Notes: generated from the letters alone by a model not told the origin. DNA of 64,000 nucleotides from Spirochaetales bacterium (GCA_016930675.1 JAFGGG010000007.1:1-64000); one strand, 5' to 3'; shown: positions 27,628-36,905, counted from the first letter of the stretch. Numbers and translations are program-made.

Positions 27628-28482
27628 ATGAAATCAAAAAAAACACAGGCTGCCGTTTACATGATTTTATCGGCGTTTTTCATTTCTCTTATGGGCACGG
27701 CCGTAAAATTGACAGGAGACTTATCGGCCGTACAAAAGTTGTTTTTCAGAAATATATTTATGGCACCCTTTGTTTTAGCCTTTGCTTTACAAAGAAAAAC
27801 TCCTCTCCGAATTAAGTTTAAAGATCAAAAATTTCTTATCCTGCGTGCCATAACCGGCGTACTCGGTGTCGGGACCATGATTTACGCGATCGACAATATC
27901 GGCCTTGCCAATGCAGTAATCCTAAAGCAGCTTTTTCCCTTTTTTGTAATAATATGCGCTTGTATCTTTTTGCATGAAAGATTTTATCTATTCCAGATAC
28001 CTGTTTTAATTATTGCCCTCACCGGCGCTTTGTTTGTCATTAAACCGTCATTTAATATCAATATCATCCCTTTTCTGGTAGGTCTTTTCTCAGCTTTAAT
28101 TTCCGGAGCGGCTTTTACCATAGTACGTCATTTGCGGAAAATCGCTTATCCTTCAACCATTGTGTTTTATTATGCAATCTACTCGATAATAATCCTTTTA
28201 CCTTTTTTATTCTTTTCATTTAAAAATCCAACAAGTACGCAATGGATTTTTCTCGTTTTAACGGGCATTTTCGGGGCTTTGGGCCAATTATGCCTTACCA
28301 AAGCTTATAGGTGCTCGGAAGCTTCACATGTTACGATTTACAACTACGCGGGCATCTTTTTCGCTTTTTTATTAGGTATATTTTTGCTCTCGGAGGAATT
28401 CGATTGGTTGAGCCTGCTGGGCGGAATCCTCATTATCATAGCGGGAATTATTAACTTCGTATATCTGCGTAAAAAAACATGA
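27628..28482 (+). CDS. EamA/DMT-family transporter
   Basis: A 284 aa inner-membrane protein with ten predicted helices arranged as two EamA halves (FFRNIFMAPFVLAFAL in the first; ALGQLCLTKAYRCSEAS and IFFAFLLGIFLLSEEF in the second). Family members export or import metabolites, often amino acids; the substrate here cannot be read. A TTTACC-N16-TATAAT promoter-like pair lies about 75 bases upstream. Monocistronic. Confidence 0.88.
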   Translation: MKSKKTQAAVYMILSAFFISLMGTAVKLTGDLSAVQKLFFRNIFMAPFVLAFALQRKTPLRIKFKDQKFLILRAITGVLGVGTMIYAIDNIGLANAVILKQLFPFFVIICACIFLHERFYLFQIPVLIIALTGALFVIKPSFNINIIPFLVGLFSALISGAAFTIVRHLRKIAYPSTIVFYYAIYSIIILLPFLFFSFKNPTSTQWIFLVLTGIFGALGQLCLTKAYRCSEASHVTIYNYAGIFFAFLLGIFLLSEEFDWLSLLGGILIIIAGIINFVYLRKKT

Positions 28483-28517
28483 CCGCAGCTGTTATATAAA
28501 ACTTGGTCGGATCAATA

Positions 28518-30446
28518 TTAAACGGCGGCAAGCCGGGCAATAAGTTCTTTAATTCGCGTGACGGTTTTTTCCGTTTCTTGTTTGGCGGCCACTATAAATC
28601 CGTCGTCCGCGGCCTGAGTATATGTGGCTTTATAGTCCCTGATGATCTTTTCTCCCCGGATATCGTCCTTTTCTTTCGCCTTGTAAGTATCCCGCGCTAT
28701 TTTTTGCAGTAAAACAATAAGCCGTTCCAGATTTTCCGGTATACTTCTCTGACTGTACTTTTCGTTATTAATAAGACCGCGCTGATGCTCCCAAAGCGTG
28801 TTATCGGTCTTTTTACTATAGAGAGCAGCGATCCGGTCTTTTTGCCCCGCGGAAAGCAGCTCTTCAATCCGATCCCTTAAACCGGACAGACAATAATACT
28901 CTATATAGAAATTATAAGCAGCAATTGCCTCCCGGCGCTTTTTTTCCTGCATAAAGTTTTTACCCAAACCCGGAATATCCTTCTCGCTGTATACAGCTTT
29001 TTCGGTCTTTACATTACAGAGTCTGTCTCTGGCTTTAAGCACCTTGTCCATGATATCCGGACGGAACACAGCAAACTCAAAACTGCTTCTTCTGGCTTTA
29101 TTGCGTTTTTTGTATTTGCCCTCGTTTCTCATGATCGTATAAATATTGTCCGAAAGCACCCAGGCCGGAATAATCTCATTAAAGTGTGACGGTATTTCAG
29201 TATACTTTAACGAAGGACTGTGGATCAGAGAAAAAGGAAACTCAATTTTCTGCGGTGAGGTGCTGACACCGGTGGCAATAATCGAATAAGGAGCGCCGCT
29301 AAAATCAGACGGGAATTTGATATTGGTACCCAAACCGAAAAACACGCCTTCTCCGCAGAATATTTCCTGGTCCGGCGCCCTCGAGGTATGGTTGGAGCCT
29401 ACATTGGCGCCGTAAGCCACATTACCCTTGCCCTCCGGCCAGATAGCGGCGATTAATAATGCCTGGTGATGGAATCCCACAAAAGGACCGACCAGGCAGC
29501 AGGTAACCTCGCCTTCGGCTATACCCGTATTGGGTCCTATAATACTGGAGGTAACCTTGGCATGACGCTCTACGTGCGAATGTTCCGTAAGTACGGAATC
29601 CGCAACAATTGCCATAGAGGTTACTTCGCATCCCCACTGTACACATGAGTTTTCCACAAACGCTCCGTGACTGATTTCAGTCTGTTCATCGGTATTACTC
29701 AGAATCGTACAGTTCCGAATTAAAGCGGCACCATGAATAAGCGCGTGCTCACCGATATAGGAATCCTTGATACACCGTGTATCGCGCACCACAGTCCCGC
29801 TTTGCACAATACCGTAATCAAACCGCACACTATCAATATATTCACCCACAAAATCACGATACGCTTTTTGCAAGTTTTGATCATGCTGTCGGGTGGCTAC
29901 CCGGCCGGCGGTTATAATATCCAGATCAGCGAAAGAAACTACTTCACGTCCCCCGGTTTCAATACCCAAAACCATCTCCATGCCGTTGCCATACGTACAG
30001 CCTTTAGCCGCGGTCAATGATCCGCAGTCTGCGACAATCACATTATCTTTAATGAGATAGCGTGAAATAAGACCGTTATCCTTTATCAAACAGCGGCTTC
30101 CGATTTCACAATCCGCCAGAGTACTGTTGTAAATTCCATCAGGTAGCGAACTGTCAGCATCCAGCTGCTTCAAAGCACCGGCAAACACCCCGAGCACACA
30201 TTCCCCGAAAAAACTGTTATTATGGATAAAATCCGTTTTAAAATCCTCGGCAACTCTGATTTTAGTCCAGTCGAGGGCCCGGTTGCCCTGGTTTTTAAGG
30301 AGTTCGATCTCCTGCTCTGTTAGCGGGCGAATTTTTTCACCGAAAAGAAAACTCTGCCGCATTTGTTTTAATACTTTAAGTGAGTTTATAAAATCCGATG
30401 CGGCAAGCAGATTATTAAAAATAATTCTCATATCCTCATTCATCAA
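28518..30446 (-). CDS. DUF4954-type left-handed beta-helix protein
   Basis: A 642 aa protein I recognise as resembling DUF4954 proteins. The middle half (about 90-370) consists of hexapeptide-type turns of a left-handed parallel beta-helix (LADCEIGSRCLIKDN, IKDSYIGEHALIHG, RNCTILSNTDEQTEIS). GTGVSTSP and YGANVGSNHTSRAPD echo the active-site loops of sugar-nucleotide acyltransferases. A helical C-terminus (about 440-642) follows. It lies 17 bases downstream of nagB on the same strand, suggesting amino-sugar metabolism. The activity is not established. Confidence 0.7.
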   Translation of the reverse strand: MMNEDMRIIFNNLLAASDFINSLKVLKQMRQSFLFGEKIRPLTEQEIELLKNQGNRALDWTKIRVAEDFKTDFIHNNSFFGECVLGVFAGALKQLDADSSLPDGIYNSTLADCEIGSRCLIKDNGLISRYLIKDNVIVADCGSLTAAKGCTYGNGMEMVLGIETGGREVVSFADLDIITAGRVATRQHDQNLQKAYRDFVGEYIDSVRFDYGIVQSGTVVRDTRCIKDSYIGEHALIHGAALIRNCTILSNTDEQTEISHGAFVENSCVQWGCEVTSMAIVADSVLTEHSHVERHAKVTSSIIGPNTGIAEGEVTCCLVGPFVGFHHQALLIAAIWPEGKGNVAYGANVGSNHTSRAPDQEIFCGEGVFFGLGTNIKFPSDFSGAPYSIIATGVSTSPQKIEFPFSLIHSPSLKYTEIPSHFNEIIPAWVLSDNIYTIMRNEGKYKKRNKARRSSFEFAVFRPDIMDKVLKARDRLCNVKTEKAVYSEKDIPGLGKNFMQEKKRREAIAAYNFYIEYYCLSGLRDRIEELLSAGQKDRIAALYSKKTDNTLWEHQRGLINNEKYSQRSIPENLERLIVLLQKIARDTYKAKEKDDIRGEKIIRDYKATYTQAADDGFIVAAKQETEKTVTRIKELIARLAAV

Positions 30447-30463
30447 CGTGCATTCCGTTTAAT

Positions 30464-31255
30464 TTAACGCCCCACCTGTTTCTGGATCAACTGCTTATTA
30501 TCGCGCACCCAGTTATAATACTCGGTTCGTGTCAGCTTGGATGCAGCTCCTTTATCCAATATTACCGTCGCATAATTATGCAGCTGCAGTGCGGTGGCGG
30601 TTATCTGGCTGGTAACCGGCCCTTCGATAAACTGAGCGCAGACCTCGGCCTTCTTCTCTCCGCTGGCTATAAGCAGAATCTTACGGGCTTCTAAAATCGT
30701 TCCCACACCCATGGTAATGGCAAAACGCGGAACATCTTCAACATTGTCAAAAAATCGCGCATTATCATCGATGGTCTGTTTAACAAGCGCCTTTACTCTG
30801 GTGCGGCTGGCAAAGGAAGAACCCGGCTCATTAAAGGCAATATGTCCGTCGCCGCCGATTCCCAGTACCTGCAAATTGATCCCGCCGGCCTTTTTAATCT
30901 GTTCTTCGTACCAGAGACAAAACTCTTCGGGGTCATCGGTATTACCCTGCGGTATGTACACATTCTCCGGATTTATATTGATGTGTTTAAACAGGTTCTC
31001 CCACATAAAATAGTTGTAACTGTTTTTATGCAGGGGTGCCAGACCCACATACTCGTCCAAATTAAAGGATTTTACTTTGGAAAAGTCCAATCCTTCCTTC
31101 TGATGAATCTTAACCAGTTCCTTGTAGGTGCCTACGGGGGTGTCTCCCGTGGCCAGTCCCAATACCAGATCATGGCGCTTCTGAATCTCGTGTGAGATTA
31201 TCTGGGCCGATACCTTGCTCATCTCTGCATAATTATCCGTGATTATTATCTCCAT
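30464..31255 (-). CDS. nagB: Glucosamine-6-phosphate deaminase
   Basis: Converts glucosamine-6-phosphate to fructose-6-phosphate and ammonia. A 263 aa chain with all family motifs: GLATGDTPVGTY, SFNLDEYVGL with the catalytic Asp, GIGGDGHIAFNEPG with the catalytic His, and the TMGVGTIL segment. The ATG at 31255 follows GAGGTGG; the GTG four codons upstream is rejected. It is first in an operon with the DUF4954 gene. The promoter at 31300-31328 is shared back to back with the MFS gene. Confidence 0.95.
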   Translation of the reverse strand: MEIIITDNYAEMSKVSAQIISHEIQKRHDLVLGLATGDTPVGTYKELVKIHQKEGLDFSKVKSFNLDEYVGLAPLHKNSYNYFMWENLFKHININPENVYIPQGNTDDPEEFCLWYEEQIKKAGGINLQVLGIGGDGHIAFNEPGSSFASRTRVKALVKQTIDDNARFFDNVEDVPRFAITMGVGTILEARKILLIASGEKKAEVCAQFIEGPVTSQITATALQLHNYATVILDKGAASKLTRTEYYNWVRDNKQLIQKQVGR

Positions 31256-31299
31256 AATTAATACCACCTCATGATTTTTGCGTCATAGACTGTGTATAA

Positions 31300-31328
31300 T
31301 TGATAAAACTTTTAAAAATAATTGTCAA
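31300..31328 (-). promoter_or_regulatory. Candidate nagB promoter
   Basis: Minus strand TTGACA (31328-31323), 17-bp spacer, TATCAA (31305-31300), 45 bases before nagB. Its -35 box overlaps that of the divergent MFS promoter. Confidence 0.5.
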
Positions 31329-31349
31329 TTGTATTTTTTTTAGTATATT
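31322..31349 (+). promoter_or_regulatory. Candidate MFS transporter promoter
   Basis: TTGTCA (31322-31327), 16-bp spacer, TATATT (31344-31349), 43 bases before the MFS start. Confidence 0.4.
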
Positions 31350-31391
31350 AATTCAAGAATCTCATAATAACACATACAAAGGCAGACAGCT

Positions 31392-32627
31392 ATGGCACTG
31401 GGTTTTAAATTTAAAACCACACTGGCACAGACATTCTTTGCGCTCAGATTCCCAAACTACCGGCTCTGGTTTTTCGGACAGCTGGTATCTGTTTTCGGAA
31501 CGTGGATGCAGATTACCGCCCAGGGGTTTCTCCTGTATGAGCTCACCCGTTCTACCGCTTTTCTGGGATACCTGGGATTTATCGGGGGCATCTCCACCTG
31601 GCTGTTTATGCTCTACGGCGGAGTCATCGCCGACCGCATTCCCCGCCGCAACCTGCTTATTACCACCCAGTCCGTGATGATGCTGCTCGCCTTTGTCCTC
31701 ACCGCGCTTACGTTTTCAAATGTAATTCAGCCCTGGCACATCTTTATTCTTGCTTTTCTGCTCGGCGTGGCCAACTCTTTCGACGCCCCGGCCCGGCAGG
31801 CATTTGTGCTGGAAATGGTGGATAAAAAAGCGCTCAGTAATGCCATCGCGCTTAATTCCACATTGTTCAACAGCGCCACGGCGCTGGGTCCTGCCGCAGG
31901 GGGAGTATTATACATGCTGTTCGGTCCGGGCTGGTGTTTTTTACTGAACGGCATCTCTTTTTTAGCGGTAATTCTTGCCCTTTTTTTTATGAAAATACCG
32001 ACAGTACCGGTCGTAAAGCTTAAAACATCCGCTTTAAAAGAATTAAAGGAAAGTTTTACGTATATTCGCAAAGATCCCCTTATCGGTACTCTTATCTTTA
32101 TGGTGGGAGTGATCAGTGTTTTCGGGTTTTCCCTGATCACTCTTTTCCCGGCCTGGGCGGTGAAGATACTGCACGGGGATGCAGGCACCAACGGCTTTCT
32201 GCAGTCGGCGCGCGGCATAGGCGCGCTGGTGGGCGCTCTTGCCATTGCCACGCTGGGGAAGATAGCCTTCAAGGGCAAACTGCTTTCCATCGGAACGCTG
32301 GTATTTCCCCTGCTGCTGCTCGTTTTTTCGGTTATCCGTTTTCAAGCGCTTTCCTATCTGGTGTTGTTTTTTACCGGGCTGTCCATGATGTTTATCTTCA
32401 ATCTGGCCAATGTGATGGTACAGACCTCGGTGCGTAACGACCTGCGGGGCAGGATAATGGGAGTATATACTTTCACCTTTTTTGGTTTTATCCCCATCGG
32501 CACGCTTATTACCGGTCTTGTGGCGGAACACATTGGCGAACCATTGGCCATAGCTATAAATGCATCGATTTTATTTGTGGTATTTGTTTTGGTCTGGATT
32601 AAAAAACCCGGCGTACGTTCCGCCTGA
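31392..32627 (+). CDS. MFS transporter (EntS-like)
   Basis: A 411 aa permease with about 11-12 helices. The N-terminal half carries FRLW-type sequence (LRFPNYRLWFFGQLVSVFGTWMQ in part), GGVIADRIPRRNLL, the MFS loop motif, and SFDAPARQAFVLEMV, typical of the EntS/multidrug subfamily. The C-terminal half has DLRGRIMGVYTF. Members export siderophores or drugs. Monocistronic and divergent from nagB. The substrate is unknown. Confidence 0.88.
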   Translation: MALGFKFKTTLAQTFFALRFPNYRLWFFGQLVSVFGTWMQITAQGFLLYELTRSTAFLGYLGFIGGISTWLFMLYGGVIADRIPRRNLLITTQSVMMLLAFVLTALTFSNVIQPWHIFILAFLLGVANSFDAPARQAFVLEMVDKKALSNAIALNSTLFNSATALGPAAGGVLYMLFGPGWCFLLNGISFLAVILALFFMKIPTVPVVKLKTSALKELKESFTYIRKDPLIGTLIFMVGVISVFGFSLITLFPAWAVKILHGDAGTNGFLQSARGIGALVGALAIATLGKIAFKGKLLSIGTLVFPLLLLVFSVIRFQALSYLVLFFTGLSMMFIFNLANVMVQTSVRNDLRGRIMGVYTFTFFGFIPIGTLITGLVAEHIGEPLAIAINASILFVVFVLVWIKKPGVRSA

Positions 32628-32717
32628 TTTTATAGATGCCGAGCAGATTCTTTTAACCATCACATTATTCGTGAGTATTGATAACAGAAAAAAACTGCGC
32701 GGCCGCACAGAATCATT

Positions 32718-33290
32718 TTACTTTTTCCAGCGGTTGTACATGACAACCTTATCCAGCGGCAGCCGCTCACGCGCTGAGTCCTCCGCCTGCCTGTGGTTTT
32801 CATTTAACAGAGACGGGTCGCCCTGATAACCCGTTATAATGAGCGTGATAACCGTAAACTCTTCAGGAACCGAGAGCACTTTTTTCACCTCAGCTTGATT
32901 AAATCCCGCAATGGCATGAGCGATCAAACCCTCTTTTACCACCTGCAGCAGGCAGTTTTCCACGGCCAGGCCCGTATCGAAAAATGCATATTGTCTGCCG
33001 TCGGGCGGTGTGCAATCGAGATCGGTTTTGGTGCAGACCGCGATGAGCACGGGCGCCTGTTTGGCCCAGTAATTTCCAGGAGTAAGCGCGGCTTTCACAT
33101 TGTTTAAAACCGGCTCGTCATGAACAACAAGAAAACGCCACGGCTGGTTGTTAAAACAGGAAGGGGCAAGGGCGGCAGCAGTCATTATGCGTTCTATTAT
33201 TTCGAGGGGAACATTTTTGTTACTGAGAGCGCGTCCGGATTTTCTTTTTTCTATTTCAGGGACAAGGTCGGCCATAGATAGCATAATCAT
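32718..33290 (-). CDS. Nitroreductase-family FMN oxidoreductase
   Basis: A 190 aa flavoprotein. The N-terminal KRKSGRALSNKNV contains the FMN-binding Arg, APSCFNNQPWRFLVV is the second FMN segment, and FDTGLAVENCLLQ forms the dimer helix. Such enzymes reduce nitroaromatics, quinones or enones with NAD(P)H. No Shine-Dalgarno is seen for the first ATG; the Met five residues in is an alternative. Converges with the MFS gene. Confidence 0.88.
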   Translation of the reverse strand: MIMLSMADLVPEIEKRKSGRALSNKNVPLEIIERIMTAAALAPSCFNNQPWRFLVVHDEPVLNNVKAALTPGNYWAKQAPVLIAVCTKTDLDCTPPDGRQYAFFDTGLAVENCLLQVVKEGLIAHAIAGFNQAEVKKVLSVPEEFTVITLIITGYQGDPSLLNENHRQAEDSARERLPLDKVVMYNRWKK

Positions 33291-33523
33291 AACACACGCG
33301 CATTAATTTGGTCTATACGTTTTGTATCTTATAAAATAGAATTCCATATATGATTATTGGTAATGTATATTAATATAATGAGTCTTTTTAAATAAAAGCA
33401 TGGATTTAATATTCGGGGAAATGCAGAAACTGTGATATATTTAATGATATGTCTTTCCCCGCGGTCGTGGAAATTACACTGGTATTAAAGCTTTCCAAAG
33501 AAGTGCGGCTGGGGAAATAAACC

Positions 33524-34153
33524 ATGAAAATACTAAAGGGTAAAGCAAAAATAATCTTGGAATGTTTAATGCTGATAGATGTTCAGCATACCACAATCGC
33601 CAGGGAATACGAGAAGAGTGAATGGAATATCCATTTTCAAAAGTGCAGAGACTGTATTCCGAAAATAGAAAAGATCGTTGATTTTTTCAGGGCTCACAAC
33701 CTGCCGCTAATCCATGTGTTGACAACCGAGTGGACCGAAAAAGCACTGCCCTGGAATATCCGGAAATTATATGACGAAAACCCAAACGCCCGTTTTTACC
33801 ATGAAGGCACGCCCCGGCCCGTGATAACGCCCTTAAACGGTGAGTTGACCGTACGAAAAAACATGCCGTCCGCGTTCGGCGGTACGGATTATATCGAGGA
33901 GAACTATCTGTTTAAACAACTCTCTCCGATCAGGCATATCACAATCTGCGGCTTTTACAGCACAGGCTGCGTCCATGAGACAATTATCGAGGGTTTCAAC
34001 AGACACCGTTATTTTTTCAATATTGTCCGTGACTGCTGTGAGACCTTTGATGATCCCGGGCGCCAGGCTTTCCAAAACATGCTGTTCGACAGTCATTTCA
34101 ACTACATGAACGGACACGTGATTGAGTCGGCGGATATACTTCAATACTCATAA
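33524..34153 (+). CDS. Isochorismatase-family cysteine hydrolase
   Basis: A 209 aa hydrolase. The catalytic triad can be read as Asp in MLIDVQHTTI, Lys in TVRKNMPSAFGGT and Cys in CGFYSTGCVHETI. The family includes nicotinamidases, N-carbamoylsarcosine amidases and isochorismatases; the substrate here is open. GGGGAA lies 8 bases upstream of the ATG. A 23-codon open frame (33449-33520) ends three bases before the start but shows no ribosome site of its own, so I do not call it a gene. Confidence 0.85.
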   Translation: MKILKGKAKIILECLMLIDVQHTTIAREYEKSEWNIHFQKCRDCIPKIEKIVDFFRAHNLPLIHVLTTEWTEKALPWNIRKLYDENPNARFYHEGTPRPVITPLNGELTVRKNMPSAFGGTDYIEENYLFKQLSPIRHITICGFYSTGCVHETIIEGFNRHRYFFNIVRDCCETFDDPGRQAFQNMLFDSHFNYMNGHVIESADILQYS

Positions 34154-34209
34154 CTTAAAATCCATTAATGCTCTTGCCTAAAATACTATGAACCGATAAG
34201 CTCGTTTTT

Positions 34210-34905
34210 ATGAAGAAAGTAAAAACCCTGTCTCTGCGTCTCATTATACAACTGCTGCTTTTTATTTTAATCATGCCGTTCCTGCCGCTGTTGATCTCCT
34301 GGCATTGGAATTGGTGGGAGGCCTGGGTATACGCCGTTATGTATATTTTGTGTTTCGTGATCAGCCGCGCGCTGGCTGCCCGGCGTAATCCGGACTTACT
34401 GGCCGAGCGGGCCCGTTTTCTGCAGCATGAGGATGCCCTTGCCTGGGACAAGCTGCTGGCGCCGCTGACCGGGCTGGGCGGCGGATTGATACCGCTGGTC
34501 GCCGGACTGGACGCGCTGTTCAACTGGTCTCCCGTGTTTAATATATGGGTAAAAATCGGCGCGTTGGTATTCATGCTTACCGGGTATGTTTTAGGAACAT
34601 ACGCGCTTATGGAAAACCGCTTTTTCTCGGGCATGGTGCGCATCCAGACAGACCGCGGCCACAAGGTGATTTCAAGCGGTCCTTACGCCTGGATACGCCA
34701 TCCGGGTTATACCGGTGCGCTGCTTACCTATCTGGCCACCCCGTTTTTTCTGGACTCGTTATGGACATTTGTTCCGGTGGCCTTTATCACAATCATTTTG
34801 GTTATCCGCACCAGTCTGGAAGACAGAACGCTTCAGGAAAAGCTGCCGGGTTATCGGGATTACACACAAAAGGTCCGCTATCGCCTGCTGCCGGGAATCT
34901 GGTAG
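34210..34905 (+). CDS. Isoprenylcysteine carboxyl methyltransferase (ICMT/PEMT)-family membrane protein
   Basis: A 231 aa membrane protein with about five helices. The C-terminal signature SSGPYAWIRHPGYTGALL and a later EDRTLQEKLPGYRDY match the SAM-binding region of ICMT/PEMT/NnrU-type methyltransferases. Bacterial members act on lipids or unknown acceptors, not on prenylated proteins. No clear ribosome site. It ends before a convergent hairpin at 34923. Confidence 0.85.
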   Translation: MKKVKTLSLRLIIQLLLFILIMPFLPLLISWHWNWWEAWVYAVMYILCFVISRALAARRNPDLLAERARFLQHEDALAWDKLLAPLTGLGGGLIPLVAGLDALFNWSPVFNIWVKIGALVFMLTGYVLGTYALMENRFFSGMVRIQTDRGHKVISSGPYAWIRHPGYTGALLTYLATPFFLDSLWTFVPVAFITIILVIRTSLEDRTLQEKLPGYRDYTQKVRYRLLPGIW

Positions 34906-34922
34906 GAAATAATAATGAAAAG

Positions 34923-34954
34923 GGAGTGCCCGGCATTATATACCGGAGCACTCC
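34923..34954. terminator. Convergent hairpin, possible bidirectional terminator
   Basis: GGAGTGC-CCGG and CCGG-A-GCACTCC arms form an 11-bp stem with one bulge between the convergent ICMT-like and beta-barrel genes. It lacks a strong T-tract, so it may only protect 3' ends. Confidence 0.45.
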
Positions 34955-34968
34955 GTTAAGTGAAAAGC

Positions 34969-35616
34969 TTACAGAAAATAAAATCCCAGTACAAGTTCAA
35001 AACTCTGAAAACCGCTGTCTTTTCCGGTTGGACCGTCCTCTTCGTAATAGTAGTTTAAAGCGCATTTGTATCTGAATTCAATGGAAAGCTCCCCCATACC
35101 CACCGGAATAATATACCCAAATCCTGCAACTATGCCGTAGAGGAACGTGTTGTCGGCATCAGGGACAAGCGATTCATCAAGTTCATTGTCATCCTGGGTA
35201 ATGACCGGTTCGGCCAATAAGAAAAAAAGATCCGCGCCCGCCGAAGCGAACAGGGATCCGGGTCCTAATTCAAACGAACCTTTAACCAGTATGGGAATTT
35301 CGATCAACGAAATACTCTGTACGGCCGACTCCGCCGGGCCAAAAGGGAATAAGGAACCGTCTGAGTTATAGCCGAAATCGTTCATACCGGTGTAGAACAC
35401 GTCGATTTCCACGGACAGAAAATCAAGGATGCCTATGTCCAAGGCAATACCGCCCAGAAATCCCCAACCCCAGATAGGGCTTTCATAATCAGGGGTCTCT
35501 TCTCCCGTACCCAAAACCAATGATCCGCCTGCTTTTACTCCAAGGCCGAAATCCAGGGTAAATGCGGAAAATGCAAGCACCCATAGCAATAGTGAGAGTA
35601 CAATAATTTTTTTCAT
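34969..35616 (-). CDS. Outer-membrane beta-barrel protein
   Basis: A 215 aa exported protein. The signal peptide ends at about FSAFT. The rest is alternating amphipathic strands (FGLGVKAGGSLVLG, GGIALDIGILDFLSVEIDVFYTG partly, YGIVAGFGYIIPVGMGELSIEFRY partly) and ends in an aromatic residue before the terminal Leu (FELVLGFYFL), the usual barrel end. Looks like a small eight-stranded barrel. GAGGAGGA ribosome site and a near-consensus promoter precede it. Confidence 0.82.
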   Translation of the reverse strand: MKKIIVLSLLLWVLAFSAFTLDFGLGVKAGGSLVLGTGEETPDYESPIWGWGFLGGIALDIGILDFLSVEIDVFYTGMNDFGYNSDGSLFPFGPAESAVQSISLIEIPILVKGSFELGPGSLFASAGADLFFLLAEPVITQDDNELDESLVPDADNTFLYGIVAGFGYIIPVGMGELSIEFRYKCALNYYYEEDGPTGKDSGFQSFELVLGFYFL

Positions 35617-35938
35617 ACTTCCTCCTCTATTATATAAAGTGAAGTATTTTCACAATAGAATGCCATTGTCTCGTTGTCAATATACTTTTTTTATTATATT
35701 CGGTATTTTAAATATAGAATGAAGCCTCATTCTTTTTTAAGTTTTTGGTTTTTTCTATTTATAAATGTCGTATACATGGTTTTCTGCAGCGTGAAGCGAG
35801 ATAACTGGTTTTTCACACAGCGCGTTAGAGTCTTGGACGTGCAGGAGCGGTCATAAAACCTGCTTTCCTCGCGCCTTATAAATACGAAGATCACATAATC
35901 ACCGTCGGGCGGCAGACTGAACTGCTGTTGTTTTTACC
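35617..35938. other. Gene-free stretch of about 320 bases
   Basis: Holds the beta-barrel gene promoter (35652-35680). On the minus strand, 35727-35933 is an uninterrupted 69-codon frame without an ATG near its start; it reads LPPDGDYVIFVFIRREES, which looks protein-like. It may be the tail of a lost gene. A 60-codon plus-strand frame here looks like chance. No RNA gene is seen. Confidence 0.4.
35652..35680 (-). promoter_or_regulatory. Promoter of the beta-barrel gene
   Basis: Minus strand TTGACA (35680-35675), 17-bp spacer, TATTGT (35657-35652), 36 bases before the start. Confidence 0.65.
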
Positions 35939-36799
35939 TTAAATTCCTGCCAAAAAATCCAATACCCTGCGGTTAAACTCATCCGCATATTCAAAGTGCG
36001 CGCAGTGTCCGCATTGGTCCGGCTCCCACACACTCACATGCTTTAGCAGCTTTCGCAGCTCGCGTGAAGCCTTAAAGGGGATAATCGCATCCTGTTTTCC
36101 CCAGACAAGCAAGACAGGCTGAAAAAGGCGCGGATATTCCTTAGAGCAGTAGCGTATGAGTTTTTTACCGGCAGCATTAAGCCCGAAAATGTTCAGCGTG
36201 GCCCGCAGATAGCGCAGCATGGCCCGCTGATAACCGGGGCTGTGCCGAAATTCATAATAGCTGTTTAACTGAATATCGTTATACTCATAGTATGTATAGG
36301 TGAGCGCTCCAAACTCTTTCTGCAATTCCGCAGTTGAAGCCGGCGCGCGCAGGAGTAATTCACCGATTAAAGGAAGTGTCAGCATACGGAGCAGAAGAGG
36401 CCATTTTGTACCAAACGCCGGAGACACTTCACATAAACTCGAAACTTTTTCAGGATACTTTACGGCAAACAGCAGAGATACCGCCCCGCCCATGGAATGA
36501 CCCACAAGACAAGCATTGGTAATCTTAAGTTCTATAAAAAAATCATGCAGGAAAGCGCAAAAATATTCATAGGTATAAGAGGCGTCCGGTTTATCGGTTC
36601 TGCCGTGACCCGGCAGATCCAGGGCTATCACCTTGTTTTTTTTACCCAGCTCAGGGATGTTATCCACCCATTCCAGGACAGACCCTGTGTATCCATGGAC
36701 AAGCACGATTGTTTTTGGCCCGCGCCCGTACGTCCAGTAGCGGGTTTTCACTCCTTTAATAGTGACATAGTGATCAGGATATATTGGATTGTGCAGCAT
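35939..36799 (-). CDS. Alpha/beta hydrolase
   Basis: A 286 aa cytoplasmic alpha/beta hydrolase. LVHGYTGSVLEW is the oxyanion loop, GHSMGGA the nucleophile elbow with Ser, LLVWGKQDAIIPF carries the acid, and CGHCAHFEYADEF the catalytic His. A lid of about 60 residues (150-210) separates the halves. Substrate unknown; esterase, lipase-like or C-C hydrolase are all possible. Monocistronic. Confidence 0.87.
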   Translation of the reverse strand: MLHNPIYPDHYVTIKGVKTRYWTYGRGPKTIVLVHGYTGSVLEWVDNIPELGKKNKVIALDLPGHGRTDKPDASYTYEYFCAFLHDFFIELKITNACLVGHSMGGAVSLLFAVKYPEKVSSLCEVSPAFGTKWPLLLRMLTLPLIGELLLRAPASTAELQKEFGALTYTYYEYNDIQLNSYYEFRHSPGYQRAMLRYLRATLNIFGLNAAGKKLIRYCSKEYPRLFQPVLLVWGKQDAIIPFKASRELRKLLKHVSVWEPDQCGHCAHFEYADEFNRRVLDFLAGI

Positions 36800-36876
36800 G
36801 ATACGCCTTGCTTTTGTCCGTAATTTTTTAAATTATACATCAAATAAATAAGCAATTCCAAGGATAATTAAAGTAA

Positions 36877-36905
36877 TTGAAAAAAAACATAAGCTAGATT
36901 AAGAT
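36877..36905 (+). promoter_or_regulatory. Weak candidate promoter of the patatin operon
   Basis: TTGAAA (36877-36882), 17-bp spacer, TAAGAT (36900-36905), about 62 bases before the patatin start. Confidence 0.3.

Noticed and set aside
31727-32290. Minus-strand 187-codon frame opposite the MFS gene
   Set aside because: The plus strand encodes a clear permease through this region; the antisense frame has no family features.
33449-33520. 23-codon open frame ending just before the isochorismatase-family gene
   Set aside because: No ribosome site and no recognisable sequence; too short to support as a leader peptide.
35674-35856. 60-codon plus-strand frame in the gap before the alpha/beta hydrolase
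   Set aside because: AT-rich, no ribosome site, and overlaps the beta-barrel promoter region.
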